Shown: positions 1-9,023 of the stretch, in pieces
Layout of the letters: each line of letters begins with the position of its first letter
Numbering within the stretch: the stretch's first letter is position 1
Origin: Candidatus Nanoarchaeia archaeon
Lineage (GTDB): Archaea > Nanobdellota > Nanobdellia > Woesearchaeales > JACPBV01
NCBI GenBank assembly: GCA_028279655.1
Contig: JANQNH010000018.1
Coordinates: forward strand, 310,001 to 374,000
Direction of reading: 5' to 3'
DNA length: 64,000 nucleotides
Program-made: the position numbers and the translations under genes
Notes under the pieces: generated by a model
The model's database searches: none
What the model saw: the letters and a program-made list of their open reading frames with translations, nothing else
Told to the model about the DNA's origin: nothing

Positions 1-394
1 TATGACTAATGTTCAGGCTGCTATAGGGGTTGCTCAGCTTGAGAAGATAGATGGTTTTATCGAGACCAAGAGAAGGAATGCTATACTTTATAATGATCTT
101 CTGAAGGATGTTAAAGGCGTGGTTCTTCCTGTGGAGAAGGAATGGGCTAAGAATGTCTATTGGATGTATTCGATATTGGTGGAGGAAAGGACAAAGCTTA
201 TGGAGAGATTAAAGGCAGACGGGATTGATTCAAGGCCGTTCTTCTATCCATTGCATGTACTTCCACCTTACAAGAGAGAAGGGGATTTTCCTGTTTCTGA
301 TGATGTTTCTTTGAGGGGACTGAATCTTCCTTCTTCAGTAAAGCTAAAAGAAGAGGAGATCAGGAAGATAGTTGAGTCTATTAAAAATGATTAA
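1..394 (+). CDS. DegT/DnrJ/EryC1-type sugar aminotransferase, C-terminal part (cut by window edge)
   Basis: MTNVQAAIGVAQLEK...WAKNVYWMYSILVEE and FFYPLHVLPPYK; clear paralog of ORF 56636..57754. Confidence 0.85.
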   Translation, partial: MTNVQAAIGVAQLEKIDGFIETKRRNAILYNDLLKDVKGVVLPVEKEWAKNVYWMYSILVEERTKLMERLKADGIDSRPFFYPLHVLPPYKREGDFPVSDDVSLRGLNLPSSVKLKEEEIRKIVESIKND

Positions 395-1088
395 GAAGAT
401 AAGAGATTTTTTTATATTGAAGGAAGGGAACGGGGTTAAGGCAAAGGATGCTTCTGCATCCATATGGAAGAGCCTTTATCGCAGGCCAGGGGTTTTTTTG
501 GCCAGGAGGTTAGTAAATACTTCAATTACTCCAAACCAGGTCACCTTTATATCCTTTCTTCTGAAGTTTCCTGCTGCATATCTTTTTTTTCTTGGGGAGT
601 ATGTGTATTTTGCTTTGGGTGCTTTGGTTTTCTATCTGTCTATAATCTTTGATTTTATAGATGGTCCATTGGCAAGACTTAAGGGAATGAGCAGCAGCTA
701 TGGGGCCTGGCTTGATTTTGGAGCTGATGAGTTTGGGAATGTGCTCATGCTGTTTGCAATATGCTGGGGGCTATATTCAAGGACAGGAAGCATATGGGTA
801 TGGATATTTGGCTTTTTGGCTATTGGGTCAATACTCACTGTTACGATGATCTACCAGACATTTGTTAGATTCTTTCCAGATGGGGATGCAAAGATAGTTG
901 AGAAACAGAAACATAAGAATAAGGTCCTTAAGCAATTCTTCTATAATGATCCTTTTTTTAATACTACGCTAATTGCAGCTGGATTGACCAATCTTCTCTA
1001 TCCCTTTATCATTATGTGCGCTACCTATGGATGGGTCTTTACTATAGCTATGTATATAGGGTTGACAATAAAAGCGAAGAATCTATGA
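387..1088 (+). CDS. CDP-alcohol phosphatidyltransferase family membrane protein
   Basis: DFIDGPLARLKGMSSSYGAWLDFGADE matches D-x2-DG-x2-AR-x(7-8)-G-x3-D-x3-D; ATG at 387 preferred over upstream TTG. Confidence 0.85.
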   Translation: MIKKIRDFFILKEGNGVKAKDASASIWKSLYRRPGVFLARRLVNTSITPNQVTFISFLLKFPAAYLFFLGEYVYFALGALVFYLSIIFDFIDGPLARLKGMSSSYGAWLDFGADEFGNVLMLFAICWGLYSRTGSIWVWIFGFLAIGSILTVTMIYQTFVRFFPDGDAKIVEKQKHKNKVLKQFFYNDPFFNTTLIAAGLTNLLYPFIIMCATYGWVFTIAMYIGLTIKAKNL

Positions 1089-1090
1089 TA

Positions 1091-2557
1091 TTAACCTGCC
1101 ATCCATCGGAAGGTCTTGTAGACAAGCCACCATTCTACCTGGAACCTAAAGAACCTGTGTTTCCATCTAAATAATGCAAATCTTCTCATTATCCTATAGG
1201 CCATCCTTATGAGTGGGTTTTCAAAGCTTCTCTCTACAGCTTCCTGATAGAATGCGAATCTTGCTATAAAGGAGAGATATTGTAAGGAGTGCCTTTGTTT
1301 CTTTGAGAGCCATCCTAGCTTTTCGCTTGATGTGAAGAACGTATGAGAACCCCAATCCTCCAGTTTTTTTGGCTCTTCAAAACCATACTGAAGGGCGATG
1401 TTGTACATCTCTGCTCCAGGGTATACGGTGTATGGGAATATGCCCGATATGTTCGCTTTTGGGTTTATCTCCCTTATCTTGTCAATAAGGTCCATTGTCA
1501 TATAGAGGTCTTCTTTTGTCTCATTTGGGAAGCCTGACATGAAGGTGAATACTGTGGTTATGTTGTAGTCCCTTAGTTTTTTTGTTGTTATCAGGATCTG
1601 TTCTATGGTTATGCCTTTCTTTATAGAGTTTAGTATCTTTTGGGAACCTGATTCTACACCACATAGTATGAACTTAAAGCCTGCTTTTTTTAACATGGCC
1701 ATGAACTCATCTTCATACCTGGACATGGTGTCTACCCTGCAGGAGGCTCCCATAGAGATATTGATCCCTTTTTTTATTATTGTCTCACATATCTCTCTTA
1801 CCCTTTCCTTGTCTGCAAAGAAATTGTCTTCAATGAAATATATCCCTTTTGCCCCATACTCTTTAGTCAAATATTCTATCTCATCAACAACATACTCTGC
1901 TTTTTTCCCCCTCCATTGGGATTTGTTGAACTGGTAGTTGTAGCAGAATGTGCATCTTCCAGGGCAGCCCTTGCTTGTCACCAATGTCAGTACCTTGTCA
2001 ACACCGAGCTCTTTTCTCATATATTTCTTTACATCTATAAGGTGCCATGGCTCTCTTTTTATCTTGTTAAGGTCCATGAATGCTGTCCCTGGGTTTGACT
2101 TTATCCCTTCCTTGGTCTTGTAGGTGATGCTGGGGACATCCTTGAGGCTCTCTCCTTTCTCCAGGTGCTGGCATATCCTTGGGAGTATTGCTTCTCCTTC
2201 GCCTTTTACTACGATATCAACATATCTATTCTTTGCTGTCTGTTCAGGCATGGATGAAGGGTGAACTCCCCCCCATATTATGTGTACATTTGGGTTTAGG
2301 CTTCTTACATACTTTGCTTCTTCAAGACCATGCTTTATCTGGTACCCCGTCATGGCTGTTATCCCTACACACAAGGTGTCATCTATATTATCTTTGATAA
2401 TATCCCTGTAGTTTGGAGTGATTCTTGAGTCAATCAGAACTGGCTGGTATCCTGCATCCAACAAAGAGCCTGCCAATGCCATTATCGTGTGAGGGGCATG
2501 GGGCCTATCAGGATCAACTCCTGTTTTTGGCAAGATAAGAATTACTTTTTTCTTCAT
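1091..2557 (-). CDS. B12-binding radical SAM protein
   Basis: N-terminal cobalamin-binding-like region, radical SAM motif GCPGRCTFCYNY, ESGSQKIL. Confidence 0.88.
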   Translation of the reverse strand: MKKKVILILPKTGVDPDRPHAPHTIMALAGSLLDAGYQPVLIDSRITPNYRDIIKDNIDDTLCVGITAMTGYQIKHGLEEAKYVRSLNPNVHIIWGGVHPSSMPEQTAKNRYVDIVVKGEGEAILPRICQHLEKGESLKDVPSITYKTKEGIKSNPGTAFMDLNKIKREPWHLIDVKKYMRKELGVDKVLTLVTSKGCPGRCTFCYNYQFNKSQWRGKKAEYVVDEIEYLTKEYGAKGIYFIEDNFFADKERVREICETIIKKGINISMGASCRVDTMSRYEDEFMAMLKKAGFKFILCGVESGSQKILNSIKKGITIEQILITTKKLRDYNITTVFTFMSGFPNETKEDLYMTMDLIDKIREINPKANISGIFPYTVYPGAEMYNIALQYGFEEPKKLEDWGSHTFFTSSEKLGWLSKKQRHSLQYLSFIARFAFYQEAVERSFENPLIRMAYRIMRRFALFRWKHRFFRFQVEWWLVYKTFRWMAG

Positions 2558-2676
2558 GTTTTACTTTTTAAGAATGGAGGAGTTCTTATAAATCTTTTGT
2601 TTGATAGTTTGCTTTCCTTTATTGATTTGAAAAAACACCCTTAATGAATATTATGTTAGCTAATGTTTAGTAAGAG

Positions 2677-2830
2677 CCAATAACAGTAATGGACTCAAAC
2701 ACGGTCATTTACTTCGTAAATGCCCTACAACAAAAGGAAAAAACCCTACTTCGTATGTTTTTTTCCTCTTTAGTTGTGTTTTCGTCCATTGTTGTTGGTT
2801 TTTCCCTCTTTAGGTATGTTTTCACCCATG
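2677..2830. repeat. Multi-hairpin intergenic element A
   Basis: Outer arms ccaataacagtaatggac (2677-2694) / gtccattgttgttgg (2784-2798); inner catttac-ttc-gtaaatg (2706-2722) and acaac..ggaaaaaa / ttttttcc..gttgt; partial tandem copy of right arm 2799-2830. Confidence 0.7.
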
Positions 2831-2852
2831 GTGCTTTTTTAACAAATTTATA

Positions 2853-2871
2853 ATTCATAAGATTTAAAAAA
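2853..2871 (+). promoter_or_regulatory. Archaeal TATA-type promoter with extended motif ATTCATAAGATTTAAAAA
   Basis: TATA-like TTTAAAA about 25-30 nt before ATG 2895; motif recurs elsewhere in window. Confidence 0.6.
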
Positions 2872-2894
2872 GAATTTTAACTCGTAAGAATACT

Positions 2895-4544
2895 ATGGAT
2901 AAAGCAAGGAAGCTTAGGGGATTATTTGCCAAGAATGATCTTATCAGGGCGGTTGGGGCTCACAATGGACTTACAGCCAAATTGGTAGAGCTTAATGGTT
3001 TTGACGCTGTATGGGCATCTTCACTAGAGGTTAGCGCTTCTCATGCTGTACCTGATGCGAATGTCCTTACAATGACTGATTATCTCAATGCAGCTACCAG
3101 CATGAATGATGCTGTCTCTATACCGGTTGTTGTTGATGTTGACCAGGGGTATGGGAATTCTGTTAATGTTATACGTATGGTCAAGAAGTTTGAGGCTGCT
3201 GGGATTGCAGGTATAATAATGGAGGACAAGCTGTTTCCAAAGCAGAACAGTCTTTTGGCTGATGGTAAGCAGGAGCTAGCATCTATACCTGAGTTTGTAG
3301 GTAAGATAATGGCAGCTAAGAACGCTCAGGTTTCTGAAGAGTTTATGGTAATAGCCAGAGTAGAGGCCCTGATCGCAGGATGGGGGCAGGAGGAGGCTAT
3401 GAAGAGGGCGAAAAGCTATGTTGGCGCAGGAGCTGACGCAATCATGATACATTCTAAGAATAAGGATCCTGATGAGGTGGTGGAGTTTATCACTAACTGG
3501 AAAGAGAGGGTACCTCTTGTTGTGGTTCCAACTACTTACTATCAATTTGATGAAGAAGAGATCAAGAAATATCCTAGTGTAAAGATGGTCATCTATGCTA
3601 ACCACGGCATCAGGTCTGCAGTAGAGGCTGTGGACAAAACATTGAAAGAGATAAAGGATACTGGAGGGATAAAGACCGTAAGCCCTAAACTGATACCTGT
3701 TAAACAGCTTTTTGATCTGCAGGGTACCAGGGAGATGAAAGAGGCTGAGAAGAAATTTATCAAAACAGGAAAGGAAGTCAAGGCGATAATCCCTGCAGCA
3801 GGGGATGATTCTTCTGTACCTTCACTGAAACATCTGCTTCAGGATAGGCCATTGACCATGCTGGACATCAATGGCAAGTCAATACTTCAAAGGACTGTTG
3901 AGATACTAAATCAAGCAGGGGTCAAGGATGTGGATGTTATCAAAGGATATAAAGGTGAGGCAATCAATCTTGAAGGTATAAGGGCTATTGAAAATGAGGA
4001 GTACAGCCAGAAAGGAATTATGAACTCTATGATGAAGGGTTTTGATGATGTTGATGGTGGTGCATTAATAGTGTTTGCTGATATTGTTTTTGATAAGGCA
4101 ATAGTTGACAGGCTATTAACATGCGAGGAGGATATCAATATTGTTGTTGATACCTCATATAGGACAGAAGAGTATGATAAGGCATATGATCTTGTGGTTA
4201 CCAAGAGACCCCCTACAAAGGGGAAGACTATTTTGAGCTGCGGTTCAAATCCAGTAGTTAAGATAGGTGGAAGTGTCAACCGGGATGAGGCTACACACGA
4301 GTTTATCGGGATAACCTATCTATCGAAGAAGGGAGTTGAGACCTTTAAGAGGGAATATGAATCAATGAAGAATTCTAATTCTACTGTGAATGGTGTCCAG
4401 TTTGACGAAGCTGACCTCTCTGATTTCCTGCAGGAGCTTATCAATAGGGGGATAAAGGTAGATTCAATGGAGATATCCAGGGGATGGAAGGATGTACGTA
4501 CTTTTGATGATTATAAACAAGTTAGTGAGATGCTTGCTAACTAA
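2895..4544 (+). CDS. Phosphoenolpyruvate phosphomutase fused to C-terminal MobA/GlmU-like nucleotidyltransferase
   Basis: AHNGLTAKLVE, WASSLEVSAS, EDKLFPKQNS (PepM signature EDKxFPKxNS), then IIPAAGDDS...DRPLTMLDINGKSILQRTVEIL nucleotidyltransferase domain. Confidence 0.92.
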   Translation: MDKARKLRGLFAKNDLIRAVGAHNGLTAKLVELNGFDAVWASSLEVSASHAVPDANVLTMTDYLNAATSMNDAVSIPVVVDVDQGYGNSVNVIRMVKKFEAAGIAGIIMEDKLFPKQNSLLADGKQELASIPEFVGKIMAAKNAQVSEEFMVIARVEALIAGWGQEEAMKRAKSYVGAGADAIMIHSKNKDPDEVVEFITNWKERVPLVVVPTTYYQFDEEEIKKYPSVKMVIYANHGIRSAVEAVDKTLKEIKDTGGIKTVSPKLIPVKQLFDLQGTREMKEAEKKFIKTGKEVKAIIPAAGDDSSVPSLKHLLQDRPLTMLDINGKSILQRTVEILNQAGVKDVDVIKGYKGEAINLEGIRAIENEEYSQKGIMNSMMKGFDDVDGGALIVFADIVFDKAIVDRLLTCEEDINIVVDTSYRTEEYDKAYDLVVTKRPPTKGKTILSCGSNPVVKIGGSVNRDEATHEFIGITYLSKKGVETFKREYESMKNSNSTVNGVQFDEADLSDFLQELINRGIKVDSMEISRGWKDVRTFDDYKQVSEMLAN

Positions 4545-4612
4545 TACTTCATTTTTCTATATTCAGAAGTTTTATAAATCATCAATCAATTCATATCTTT
4601 GGGAGTGATACT

Positions 4613-5704
4613 ATGAAAACAAGACTATTCAATCCAGGGCCCACTAATGTTTCTGAGGATGTGAGGGATGCTATCAAGACCCATGATATCTGCCATAGGG
4701 AGAAGGAGTTCTTTGAGGTTTTGTCAAGGGTTAATAAGAATATAATAATGGTATTGAATGGTGAGGGAACACATAGTGCTGTTTTATTTGTCTCTTCTGG
4801 AACAGGCTGTAACGAGGCTATATGTGCAAGCATACATGGCAAGGTTCTTGTTATAAACAACGGCAAGTATTCTGACAGGATATGTGATATACTTGAGGCT
4901 TATAAGATTCCTGTAAATCTTCTTTCGGTTCCTCCTTTGGAACCCATTGATTTATCTTTGGTTGAGAAGGCTTTGGAAGAGGATAAGGATATTACCCATA
5001 TATATCTTATACATCATGAGACCACTACTGGGGTTTTGGCTCCTCTCAGGAAGATAGGGGAACTTGCTAAGAATTATGGAAAGTTGCTATGCGTAGATAC
5101 TGTAAGCGGGCTTGGGGGACATGAGTTTGACCTTAAGAAGGACAATATCGCTTTTTGCGCAGTTAGTGCAAATAAATGTTTGGAGAGCTTTCCTGGTGTA
5201 TCTTTTGTACTTGGAAGGACTGATGAGATAAAGAAACTCGAGGGAAAGTCAAGGAGCTTTTATTTTGACATATATGCACAGTGGAAGAAGGAGCAGGGAG
5301 GAGAAACGCCTTTTACTCCAGCTGTCCAGCTCATCTTCGCTTTGGATAGGGCCTTACAGGAATTTGTAGAGGAAGGATCTGAGAGGAGGATTGAGAGATA
5401 TCAGGGTTTAGCTAAGCAGATGAGAAAGGGGCTTAAGGAGCTTGGATTTGAGCTGATATTGCTGCCTGATGAGATGCAGTCTAACATACTGACTGCTATA
5501 AAGATGCCTGAAAAGATGGACTATTGGGAGGTTCATGATAAGCTTAAGGAAAGAGGGATAACCATCTATTCAGGGAAAGGGGTTCTGGACCAGAGAAGGT
5601 TTAGGGTTGCAACTCTTGGGCATATCTCTGATAAGGATGTTGATTGGTTTTTGCAGAATCTAAGAGAGGTAATGGAAGAAGTAGGCTTGTTGGAGAAAAA
5701 ATGA
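4613..5704 (+). CDS. Class V aminotransferase, 2-aminoethylphosphonate transaminase (PhnW)-like
   Basis: FNPGPTNVSEDVRDAIKTHDICHREKEF, SGTGCNEA, VSANKCLESFPGVSFV. Confidence 0.87.
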   Translation: MKTRLFNPGPTNVSEDVRDAIKTHDICHREKEFFEVLSRVNKNIIMVLNGEGTHSAVLFVSSGTGCNEAICASIHGKVLVINNGKYSDRICDILEAYKIPVNLLSVPPLEPIDLSLVEKALEEDKDITHIYLIHHETTTGVLAPLRKIGELAKNYGKLLCVDTVSGLGGHEFDLKKDNIAFCAVSANKCLESFPGVSFVLGRTDEIKKLEGKSRSFYFDIYAQWKKEQGGETPFTPAVQLIFALDRALQEFVEEGSERRIERYQGLAKQMRKGLKELGFELILLPDEMQSNILTAIKMPEKMDYWEVHDKLKERGITIYSGKGVLDQRRFRVATLGHISDKDVDWFLQNLREVMEEVGLLEKK

Positions 5705-6438
5705 AAGCTATAATCCTCGTTGCAGGAATGGGAACAAGGCTTAAACCACTTACTGATAATACTCATAAATGCCTTACAGAGGTTAATGGGAAGGCCATAC
5801 TTAGCAATGCTCTTGAGAAACTTCAGAGTATAGGGGTTTCTGAATCAATACTTGTTGTTGGTTATCTTGGTGACCAGATAAAGGGAAGTATGGGTGACAG
5901 CTTTAATGGGATGAAGCTTAGCTATGTTGAGAATCCCATATATGATAGGACAAACACATCGTATTCCTTGTGGGTGGCTATGAAGGATCTTGAGATCCCT
6001 GATACCCTTCTTGTGATTGAAGGGGATGTTTTCTTTGAGGGCAGGATTTTGCAGGAGTTTTTGGATGATGGTTTTTCCACTTCTACTGTTGTGCAGAAAT
6101 ATAATCCCAACCTTGATGGAAGTTTTGTGGAGCTTAGCAGCGGAATGGTAGTCGACTGGATACATAAGAAAGTTAGGGCTGCTGATTTTACCATCGAGGA
6201 TAAGTTTAAGACAGTAAATATCCATAAGTTTGACAGGAATTTTGTTGGAGAGATTCTTTTACCAACTTTGAAGGAGCATGTGGACTCAAATGAAGGTAGG
6301 GAGCCAATGGAGTATGTTATGCAGGACATTGTTACAAAGAAAGGAGGGAAGATACATGCTTTTGAGGTTGGAACACATAAGTGGTTTGAGATCGATGATG
6401 TTAATGAACTGAAGATTGCCGAGGAGATATTCAAATGA
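5701..6438 (+). CDS. Sugar-phosphate/phosphocholine-type nucleotidyltransferase
   Basis: MKAIILVAGMGTRLKPLTDNTHKCLTEVNGK; ATGA overlap with preceding gene; start moved from 5644 to 5701. Confidence 0.88.
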   Translation: MKAIILVAGMGTRLKPLTDNTHKCLTEVNGKAILSNALEKLQSIGVSESILVVGYLGDQIKGSMGDSFNGMKLSYVENPIYDRTNTSYSLWVAMKDLEIPDTLLVIEGDVFFEGRILQEFLDDGFSTSTVVQKYNPNLDGSFVELSSGMVVDWIHKKVRAADFTIEDKFKTVNIHKFDRNFVGEILLPTLKEHVDSNEGREPMEYVMQDIVTKKGGKIHAFEVGTHKWFEIDDVNELKIAEEIFK

Positions 6439-7493
6439 CACCAAAAAAACTAAGCTTGAAGGAAGTCAGAAGTTTTCATGGCGGTTATTGGAGGTATGAT
6501 CTGCTGGATTTTCACTATCTTGTCAACTGTCATTTTCCAACAAAGGGGATATACGATAGAATAAAGGAGAAACTGCCAGATCTGATCGAACACTACCCGT
6601 CTACACAGAGGGTCGTTACGTCCCTATTGGCTAAATGGAAGGATAAGGATTATTTTACAGAGGAAAACCTGATTGTAACCAACGGTTCCTCTGAAGCTAT
6701 AAGGGCATTGAATCAAATAGTGGGGAAGGTCACTGTTCCAATACCTGTTTACAACGAATATGTGGAGCTGCCAAAGGAAAAACTTAATGTTTTTCTGCTG
6801 TCTGAGGATAACGGTTTCAAACTTGATATTGGTCTGTTTATTGAGGAGATTAAGAAATCAGGAAGCGACTTTGCAGTTATAAACAATCCGAATAATCCAA
6901 CAGGATATATTGTTCCCAGGGAGGATATAATCAAGATACTTGAAACAGGGGTAAATCTCATTGTTGATGAGGCTTTTATAGACTTTAGTATCGAGGATTC
7001 TGTCGAGGACCTGGTGGAGAAATATGATAACCTGATCCTGGTCAAGACTGTGACTAAAACCATGGGGCTAGCTGGATTGAGGTTAGGGTATGTCTTGACA
7101 ACTAATAAAGATATCAGGGATAAGATCAAGAGCATCCTTCCTGTCTGGAATGTGAATTCAATCGCAGAATTCTTTGTAGAGATCTTTCCTGAATACGAAA
7201 AAGTGTACTGGGATTCTGTAGAAACCACAAAAAAGGAACGGGAAGAACTCTTAAGTGAACTTAGGAAAATACCTTTCTTAGAGCCTTTTGAGACTGGAAG
7301 TAATTTTATCTTTTGTAAAACCAAGATAAGCAGCAGGGAATTGGCTGAGACCTTGTATGATAAATATAAAATACTTCTAAGGAGTGAATTGAACCAAAAG
7401 GACCTGAAGAGCGATAATTTTATCAGGGTTGCTATCAGGAAAAAGGAGGATAATGATAAGCTTATTTCAGCTCTAAGGGAAATTGTGCATTAG
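6435..7493 (+). CDS. Class I/II PLP aminotransferase (HisC/CobD-like)
   Basis: TNGSSEAIRAL, NNPNNPTG, VDEAFIDF, VKTVTKTMGLAGLRLGY. Confidence 0.85.
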   Translation: MTPKKLSLKEVRSFHGGYWRYDLLDFHYLVNCHFPTKGIYDRIKEKLPDLIEHYPSTQRVVTSLLAKWKDKDYFTEENLIVTNGSSEAIRALNQIVGKVTVPIPVYNEYVELPKEKLNVFLLSEDNGFKLDIGLFIEEIKKSGSDFAVINNPNNPTGYIVPREDIIKILETGVNLIVDEAFIDFSIEDSVEDLVEKYDNLILVKTVTKTMGLAGLRLGYVLTTNKDIRDKIKSILPVWNVNSIAEFFVEIFPEYEKVYWDSVETTKKEREELLSELRKIPFLEPFETGSNFIFCKTKISSRELAETLYDKYKILLRSELNQKDLKSDNFIRVAIRKKEDNDKLISALREIVH

Positions 7494-7501
7494 TGTAAAA
7501 A

Positions 7502-8977
7502 ATGGTTAAGGTTTTACTTGTTTTGGCAAACAGTTTTATGGATAATCTGATTCCAATAGGGGTATCCTTGTTATCCGCATGCCTAAAAAGAGAGGGACAT
7601 GAAACAAGGTTGTTTGATACTACTTTCTACAGGACAAGGGGGAAGACAGGAGATGAAGCCAGAGTTGAAACATTACAGATCAAGGATGCCAGTCTTGAAG
7701 AATACGGGGTAAAGGAAAAAGAAACAGATATGGTTGATGACTTTAGAAAACTTATAGATGAGTTCAAACCAGATATCATAGCTGTATCTGTAGTTGAGAC
7801 CACCTATTTGATCGGTCTGAAACTATTGAAGAGCATTGGGGATTATAATGGAGTCAAAGTTGTAGGGGGGATCCATGCTACAATGGCTCCTGATGATGTG
7901 ATAAAGGAGGATTGTGTAGATATTGTCTGTTTGGGAGAAGGGGAGAAGGCCATGGTCGAATTAGCGAACAGGATTGAGAAGAACATGGATTATTCAGATG
8001 TATCCAATCTTTGGATCAATAGAGAAGGTAGGATAATTAAGAATCCTGTCGGTCCTTTGGCAAATCTGGATGAACTTCCTATGCAGGACTGGACCATATA
8101 CGAGAAAAAGAGGCTCTATAAGCCAATGGGTGGGAAGATATGGATAAGCGGTCCAGTAGAGCTAAACAGGGGCTGTCCATTCCAGTGTACTTTCTGCTGT
8201 AATGCGACATTGCAGAAGACTTATAAGGACCATGGAAGGTATACTCGGGAAAGGAAGATCGAGAATTTTATAGAGGAGGTCAAGGCTAAACAAAAGGAAT
8301 ATGGGATGCAATACCTCTACCTTGTTGCAGAAAATTTTCTGCAGATGAGCGATGAGAGATTTAATAAATTTATTGAGATGTATGGGGGTGTACGGTTGCC
8401 TTTCTGGATAGAGACAAGACCAGAGACTGTCAATCTTGAGAGAATAAACAAATTAAAAGAGGTTGGATGCGAAGGGATCAGTATAGGTGTAGAACACGGG
8501 AACGATGAGTTCAGGAGAAAAGTGCTCAATCGTTTTATATCAGATGACGTTACGATCAATGCATTTAATATTGCAAAGCAGTCAGGTATCAGGGTCTGTG
8601 CAAATAATATAGTCGGATTTCCTACTGAAACAAGAGAGCTATTCTTTGATACTGTTGAACTTAACAGGAAACTTAAAGCAGACAACAGCATAATCAATAT
8701 CTTCTGCGCTTATAGAGGGACCAGATTGTGGGAGTTATGTGTTGAAAAAGGATATATCTCAAAGGATGAACTTGCTGGGGATTACCGTTCTGATGCTGGA
8801 TTAGACATGCCCCAGTTAAGCAGAGAATCCGTAAAGGGGCTACAGAGGACTTTCCCCTTGTATGTCAATTTTTCAAAGGATATGTGGCCGGAGATCGAAA
8901 AAGCAGAGAAATTTACAGAGGAAGGCAATAAGGTATTTAGTAAATTGAGTAGGATCTATCGTGAGAAATATATGTAG
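7502..8977 (+). CDS. B12-binding radical SAM protein
   Basis: GGIHATMAPDDV, LGEGE, NRGCPFQCTFCCNA, VEHGNDEFR. Confidence 0.88.
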   Translation: MVKVLLVLANSFMDNLIPIGVSLLSACLKREGHETRLFDTTFYRTRGKTGDEARVETLQIKDASLEEYGVKEKETDMVDDFRKLIDEFKPDIIAVSVVETTYLIGLKLLKSIGDYNGVKVVGGIHATMAPDDVIKEDCVDIVCLGEGEKAMVELANRIEKNMDYSDVSNLWINREGRIIKNPVGPLANLDELPMQDWTIYEKKRLYKPMGGKIWISGPVELNRGCPFQCTFCCNATLQKTYKDHGRYTRERKIENFIEEVKAKQKEYGMQYLYLVAENFLQMSDERFNKFIEMYGGVRLPFWIETRPETVNLERINKLKEVGCEGISIGVEHGNDEFRRKVLNRFISDDVTINAFNIAKQSGIRVCANNIVGFPTETRELFFDTVELNRKLKADNSIINIFCAYRGTRLWELCVEKGYISKDELAGDYRSDAGLDMPQLSRESVKGLQRTFPLYVNFSKDMWPEIEKAEKFTEEGNKVFSKLSRIYREKYM

Positions 8978-9023
8978 AGATTTCTTGATCTCCAGGTATA
9001 AATGATAAGAGGAATCAGTTGAG

